From: Peptoniphilus_A sp022767005
Lineage (GTDB): Bacteria > Bacillota > Clostridia > Tissierellales > Peptoniphilaceae
Reading direction: 5' to 3'
Length of the DNA: 64,000 nt
Assembly (NCBI RefSeq): GCF_050315115.1
Contig: NZ_JBNPOJ010000006.1
Span: 47,393 to 111,392, forward strand
A model generated the notes under the pieces. That model was not told where the DNA came from. It saw nothing but the letters and a program-made list of their open reading frames with translations, and searched no databases. Every line of letters begins with the position of its first letter. Position 1 is the first letter of the stretch. Shown one piece after another: positions 61,377 to 64,000 of the stretch. The translations under genes and the position numbers were made by a program.

Positions 61377-61998
61377 GGAATCTTTTGTAGAATTTTTAAA
61401 CAGTATGAGCCATTTTATTGGAGTTGGAATAGGAATAGTATTTTTAGTGATGATGATTAAAGCCTGCATTAAAAGCGGAAATTTATACACTCCCGGCTTT
61501 ATAATCTATGGCGCATTTTTTATATTTCTATTTTTGACAAGTACACTATACCATGGAGTTTGGAATAAAAAGGCAAAATGTATTCTTAGAATTTTTGACC
61601 ACTCCGCTATATTTTTATTTATTGCGGCATCCTTTACTCCCGTTATTTTAACAGTGCTATCTGGTAAAAAAATGGTGTTTTTTCTTGTATTTATTTGGGT
61701 CATTGCCCTTGCGGGTACAATTTACAAAATTTTAAGTTATGGAAAATATGATAAACAAAAAACAATCTCTGTTATTTTATATATTGCCATGGGTTGGACT
61801 TCCATATTTTTATTAAAACCTATAATTTTAAACTTGCCCAAGGGATTTATAATCTTCTTAATTGCTGGAGGAGTTCTTTACACAGTGGGAACAATTTTTT
61901 ACAAGAGAAAAAAACAATATAGCCATGTTATTTGGCACTTATTCGTGTTAGGAGCAGCAATAACTCATTTTATAGGATATTACGAATATCTGATTTAA
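61363..61998 (+). CDS. Hemolysin III family membrane protein (PAQR superfamily)
   Basis: 211 residues, seven membrane spans. The family's metal-site residues are visible: NSMSHFIGVGIG (first His), FLTSTLYHGVWNKKAKCILR with FDHSAIFLFIA (His/Asp), and YSHVIWHLFVLGAAITHFIG (last His pair). Homologues are called hemolysin III or YqfA; the enzymatic role is not settled, with zinc-dependent hydrolase activity suspected. Translationally coupled to the DUF1836 gene. Confidence 0.92.
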   Translation: MKKNKESFVEFLNSMSHFIGVGIGIVFLVMMIKACIKSGNLYTPGFIIYGAFFIFLFLTSTLYHGVWNKKAKCILRIFDHSAIFLFIAASFTPVILTVLSGKKMVFFLVFIWVIALAGTIYKILSYGKYDKQKTISVILYIAMGWTSIFLLKPIILNLPKGFIIFLIAGGVLYTVGTIFYKRKKQYSHVIWHLFVLGAAITHFIGYYEYLI

Positions 61999-62078
61999 GT
62001 AATAATATCTACAAAAAAATTTACTCAATTATTATAATCTTTATATTTAAAAATTGTGTTTTTGTAATAATTTAAAAT

Positions 62079-62113
62079 AAGACATATGTGATAGACTTGC
62101 ATATGTCTTATAA
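62079..62113 (+). terminator. Bidirectional terminator
   Basis: AATAAGACATATG, loop, CATATGTCTTAT. It lies between the hemolysin-III gene (plus) and the broken doc gene (minus), overlapping the stop of the latter. Confidence 0.7.
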
Positions 62114-62263
62114 AATATCTTCCATTAACATTTTATTTAATTTATCTTTTGAGATTACAGAAACATCAACAAGTTTTGCATCTCTTATCCCCAACTTTCC
62201 CCCGAAGTGTTCCATCAAAGACTGATGAAGTGAAAGAATTTGGTCTTTGCTTAATCGGATCAT
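62108..62263 (-). pseudogene. Doc toxin, N-terminal fragment
   Basis: 51-codon frame starting MIRLSKDQILSLHQSLMEHF and continuing GGKLGIRDAKLVD, the N-terminus of Fic/Doc-family death-on-curing proteins. It then leaves the family pattern (VSVISKDKLNKMLMEDIL) and stops. The catalytic HxFxDGNKR motif is absent, so it cannot phosphorylate EF-Tu. Its ATG overlaps the antitoxin stop by 4 bases, the classic phd-doc arrangement. Confidence 0.75.
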
Positions 62264-62502
62264 TTTGCAAGTTCCTCATAAGCTTTTTTGTTTTTCTCTA
62301 TAAGTCTTTTAGAAATTATAGAAATATCTTCATCATCAGCAAGTTTCAAAGAATCAAACTGATTATAATCAAGAATAATATATTTAGGATTATTATTTTT
62401 TAAAATAATAGCAGAGCCTTTTTCATCAACTAAACGAGCAACTTTAGAAAAATTTTGATTTGCTTCAGTTATAGAAACAAGAGAATTAGTATTAATCTTC
62501 AT
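62260..62502 (-). CDS. Phd/YefM-type antitoxin
   Basis: 80 residues. ATG at 62502 sits behind AGGAGG; MKINTNSLVSITEANQNFSK followed by VARLVDEKGSAIILKNNNPK and YIILDYNQFDSL is a textbook Phd/YefM fold. The C-terminal half (ISIISKRLIEKNKKAYEELA) would bind the toxin. Its partner Doc is truncated, leaving the antitoxin alone; it may still repress its promoter or counter a toxin elsewhere. Confidence 0.9.
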   Translation of the reverse strand: MKINTNSLVSITEANQNFSKVARLVDEKGSAIILKNNNPKYIILDYNQFDSLKLADDEDISIISKRLIEKNKKAYEELAK

Positions 62503-62931
62503 ATTATTACCTCCTATCAAAATTATACCATGAAATAGGAGAAATTAAACCTATTTAAGAAATAAGGCGCTATTATCGCAAAATACTTTTCAAATCTTTG
62601 TAGTCGAAGAGTAAAAGCGAAGGAAACACAGCCTGCTATTGAGAAAATACAAAAGAAAAAAATAGAAGTCATAGAGAAGATGAAAAAATAATTTATGAAA
62701 GGGCAGTATTTTCCAACGAAAATAGTTAAAATAATTAAAAAATGAAACACAATATAATAGCACAGCAAATATGTATTAAAACTTAAGAGCCAAATGAAAT
62801 AATAGGAGAATATAATCTTAAAAAAATTCTGTAATCTCAGAAAGCTTTTGAAGAAATTGTATCAAAGTACAAAAGTGTAACATATGTCTTGACAGTTAAG
62901 AAATAAAAGGCATAGTTGTATTAAGTAACTC
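62503..62931. other. Decayed accessory DNA
   Basis: About 430 bases with broken plus-strand coding traces but no intact gene: KAKETQPAIEKIQKKKIEVI ending in a stop near 62690, and AFEEIVSKYKSVTYVLTVKK ending near 62910. They look like tails of mobile-element proteins that I cannot name. A minus-strand hydrophobic frame over the same stretch has no ribosome binding site and is not called. Confidence 0.4.
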
Positions 62932-62960
62932 TTGACATTATAAAAAATATTAAGTATACT
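62932..62960 (+). promoter_or_regulatory. Promoter of the PBECR4-like gene and its leader
   Basis: TTGACA (62932-62937), 17-base spacer, TATACT (62955-62960). The transcript would carry a ~270-base leader with a duplicated segment and a strong hairpin before the gene at 63240. Confidence 0.85.
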
Positions 62961-62986
62961 TTATGTATAAAGAAGTTGACTTTGTA

Positions 62987-63114
62987 ACCTGAAATTAATG
63001 TAAGAGAAAGCGATATGCTGAAGGACTTACGGTTGGCAGGCAACGGAAAAACCTGAAATTAATGTAAGAGAAAGCGATATGCTGAAGGACTTACGGTTGG
63101 CAGGCAACGGAAAA
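62987..63114 (+). repeat. Perfect tandem duplication, 2 x 64 bp, in a 5' leader
   Basis: Two identical 64-base units (62987-63050 and 63051-63114). Each contains AATGTAAGAGAAAGCGATATG, in part, and ACTTACGGTTGGCAGGCAAC. Each unit carries ATGCTGAAGGACTTACGG, encoding MLKDLRLAGNGK; in the first copy this ends in a stop two codons later. GC content is higher than the surroundings. Confidence 0.92.
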
Positions 63115-63120
63115 ATCAAC

Positions 63121-63165
63121 AATAAAGGGAAACTTAGGCTGAAAAGTTTAAAGTTTCCCTTTATT
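63121..63165 (+). promoter_or_regulatory. 15-bp leader hairpin (attenuator-like)
   Basis: AATAAAGGGAAACTT (63121-63135) and AAGTTTCCCTTTATT (63151-63165) pair perfectly over 15 bp with a 15-base loop, followed by only a broken T-run (ATTAATG). It stands in the leader after the duplication and before the gene at 63240, so a regulatory role is likely. Confidence 0.65.
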
Positions 63166-63239
63166 ATTAATGTAAACAAAAGTACTTTATTTGTGGTTTT
63201 TGTCACAAGTGGAACGGTTCGTTACAAAGGGAATATTAA

Positions 63240-63845
63240 ATGCAGAAAAAAGAAAAAGATTTAAAAACAATTATTAATTCAGGAAATATGTTTAGAAAAA
63301 ATCTTTCAAATAAAAGTTTGTTAATAATTAGTGGTTCTATTAATGCACCTAATGTTAATGAAATTGAATTTCAAAATTCAAATTTTTTACATTTAACGGG
63401 AGTAGTAACTAAAGTAAATGCTAATAACTTTATGCGTATGTTAGAAAAATCAAGGATAAAAATTAGTGATTGGGATTATAGAAAAGATGGAACCACACAA
63501 TTAAAATTAAGAATATTGCCAGATATTGTAAACATTCATAATCGCGCTAAAATGATAGGAGTTTATGATAAAAGAAGGGTTTTTATGTCTACAGATTTAT
63601 GTATAGGAAATACTTTTTGTTATTTGGGTTTAATTAAGACGAATAGGATAACTAATAGAAATAATAACGTATATGTTCCTAATACATCAATTGCATCTAA
63701 TATAATATCTGATACAAATAGCAGGGAAAGAATTTTAGCAATTTATAGAAAAGATAAAAACAAAATTAAATATGATGATTTAACTTATTTAGCAAAAGGT
63801 ATAGACAAGCAATATATCGAAGAAGTATTTAAAAATTATTTTTAA
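63240..63845 (+). CDS. PBECR4-domain protein (phage/mobile-element nuclease-like)
   Basis: 201 residues. The pattern LLIISGSINAPNVNEIEFQN, SNFLHLTGVVTKVNANNFMR, GVYDKRRVFMSTDLCIGNTF, NVYVPNTSIASNII and ERILAIYRKDKNKIKYDDLT fits the PBECR4 domain, a predicted member of the barnase/EndoU/colicin/RelE-like nucleases seen on phages and integrative elements of Firmicutes. Such proteins are thought to act on RNA, but none is well characterised to my knowledge. ATG 63240 behind AAAGGG. A long structured leader precedes it. Confidence 0.65.
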   Translation: MQKKEKDLKTIINSGNMFRKNLSNKSLLIISGSINAPNVNEIEFQNSNFLHLTGVVTKVNANNFMRMLEKSRIKISDWDYRKDGTTQLKLRILPDIVNIHNRAKMIGVYDKRRVFMSTDLCIGNTFCYLGLIKTNRITNRNNNVYVPNTSIASNIISDTNSRERILAIYRKDKNKIKYDDLTYLAKGIDKQYIEEVFKNYF

Positions 63846-63848
63846 ATT

Positions 63849-63890
63849 AATGAAACTTGTTAGAAAAAAGCAGGTTTCATTTTTTTATTT
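63849..63890 (+). terminator. Terminator after the PBECR4-like gene
   Basis: AATGAAACTTG, loop, CAGGTTTCATT (one G-U pair), then seven T. Confidence 0.88.
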
Positions 63891-64000
63891 AATTAAAAAA
63901 TGAAATGAAATTTTTAATATTATACTGCCCAAGAAGCAGAAAGTGCTAGATACAGACAAGCTCAAAATTAATTATGTAAAAATTTTAATAAAATTGAGAA

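Noticed and set aside
62523..62768. 81-codon hydrophobic frame on the minus strand
   Set aside because: No ribosome binding site, and the opposite strand shows broken coding traces rich in Lys/Glu whose complement yields Phe/Ile-rich shadows.
63918..63971. 17-codon frame end (YYTAQEAESARYRQAQN) near the window edge
   Set aside because: Looks like the tail of a decayed or frameshifted gene, but it is preceded by a stop and has no start or RBS; too short to name.

Overview
The window is low-GC, densely packed bacterial DNA, mostly on the minus strand. Gene content and order point to an anaerobic Gram-positive Firmicute: rpmG-secE-nusG-rplKAJL, glmU-prs-pth-mfd-prsA, dnaE-pfkA-pyk, whiA with an HPr/Crh-like gene, a PrsA lipoprotein, and DUF1836 and hemolysin-III genes. 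Peptoniphilaceae (Parvimonas-like) is my best guess from gene style; nothing in the sequence proves the genus. There is no rRNA, no tRNA that I can see, and no CRISPR array.

Layout. 1-4.6 kb: end of a class A penicillin-binding protein, a macro-domain protein, and an NhaC-type antiporter with a TIM-barrel protein. 4.9-9.4 kb: a five-gene 5-oxoproline operon (pxpA, an NRAMP-like transporter, pxpB, pxpC, DUF1445), in a set like Bacillus ycsF-ycsG-ycsI-kipI-kipA. 9.6-12.3 kb: a graveyard of an IS30 remnant, a dead flavodoxin-family gene, a CPBP protease and a cut-down lanthipeptide dehydratase. 12.4-15.4 kb: a TPP-riboswitch-controlled thiamine-precursor ABC transporter. 15.4-20.8 kb: nitroreductase, ABC exporter, MurJ, EamA transporter. 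20.9-26 kb: a type III restriction-modification operon with its own small regulator, abutting an IS630 remnant. 26.4-32.4 kb: peptidase PepD with a YfcC carrier, a membrane-anchored protein with ten 54-bp repeats, an HD hydrolase and a membrane protein. 32.4-38.5 kb: pyk, pfkA, dnaE. 39-39.7 kb: an AbrB/RelE-type toxin-antitoxin pair. 39.8-48.8 kb: hpr, whiA, prsA, mfd, pth, prs, glmU. 49-51.5 kb: cysK-cysE-nfo behind an unusual leader. 51.6-55.7 kb: ribosomal protein/NusG/SecE cluster. 55.8-60.6 kb: nuclease-helicase, TrmL, a flavoprotein and DHFR. 60.8-64 kb: DUF1836, hemolysin III, then accessory DNA with a Phd antitoxin beside a broken Doc, and a PBECR4-like protein behind a duplicated leader.

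Most interesting signal: between a consensus promoter (48987-49015) and cysK lies a 27-residue ORF containing three consecutive Cys codons. It is followed by an intrinsic terminator (49164-49197) and by an alternative pairing (49130-49142 with 49167-49179) that excludes the terminator. The geometry fits ribosome-mediated, cysteine-responsive transcription attenuation of the cysteine biosynthesis operon. Other RNA-level signals are a TPP riboswitch, an L10 leader, and two covarying hairpins before rplK and rplA that resemble the 23S rRNA L1-binding site. A 27-bp direct repeat of the rplA 3' end brackets a ~0.68-kb insertion carrying a small membrane protein.

All functional calls come from reading motifs by eye; no database search was run.
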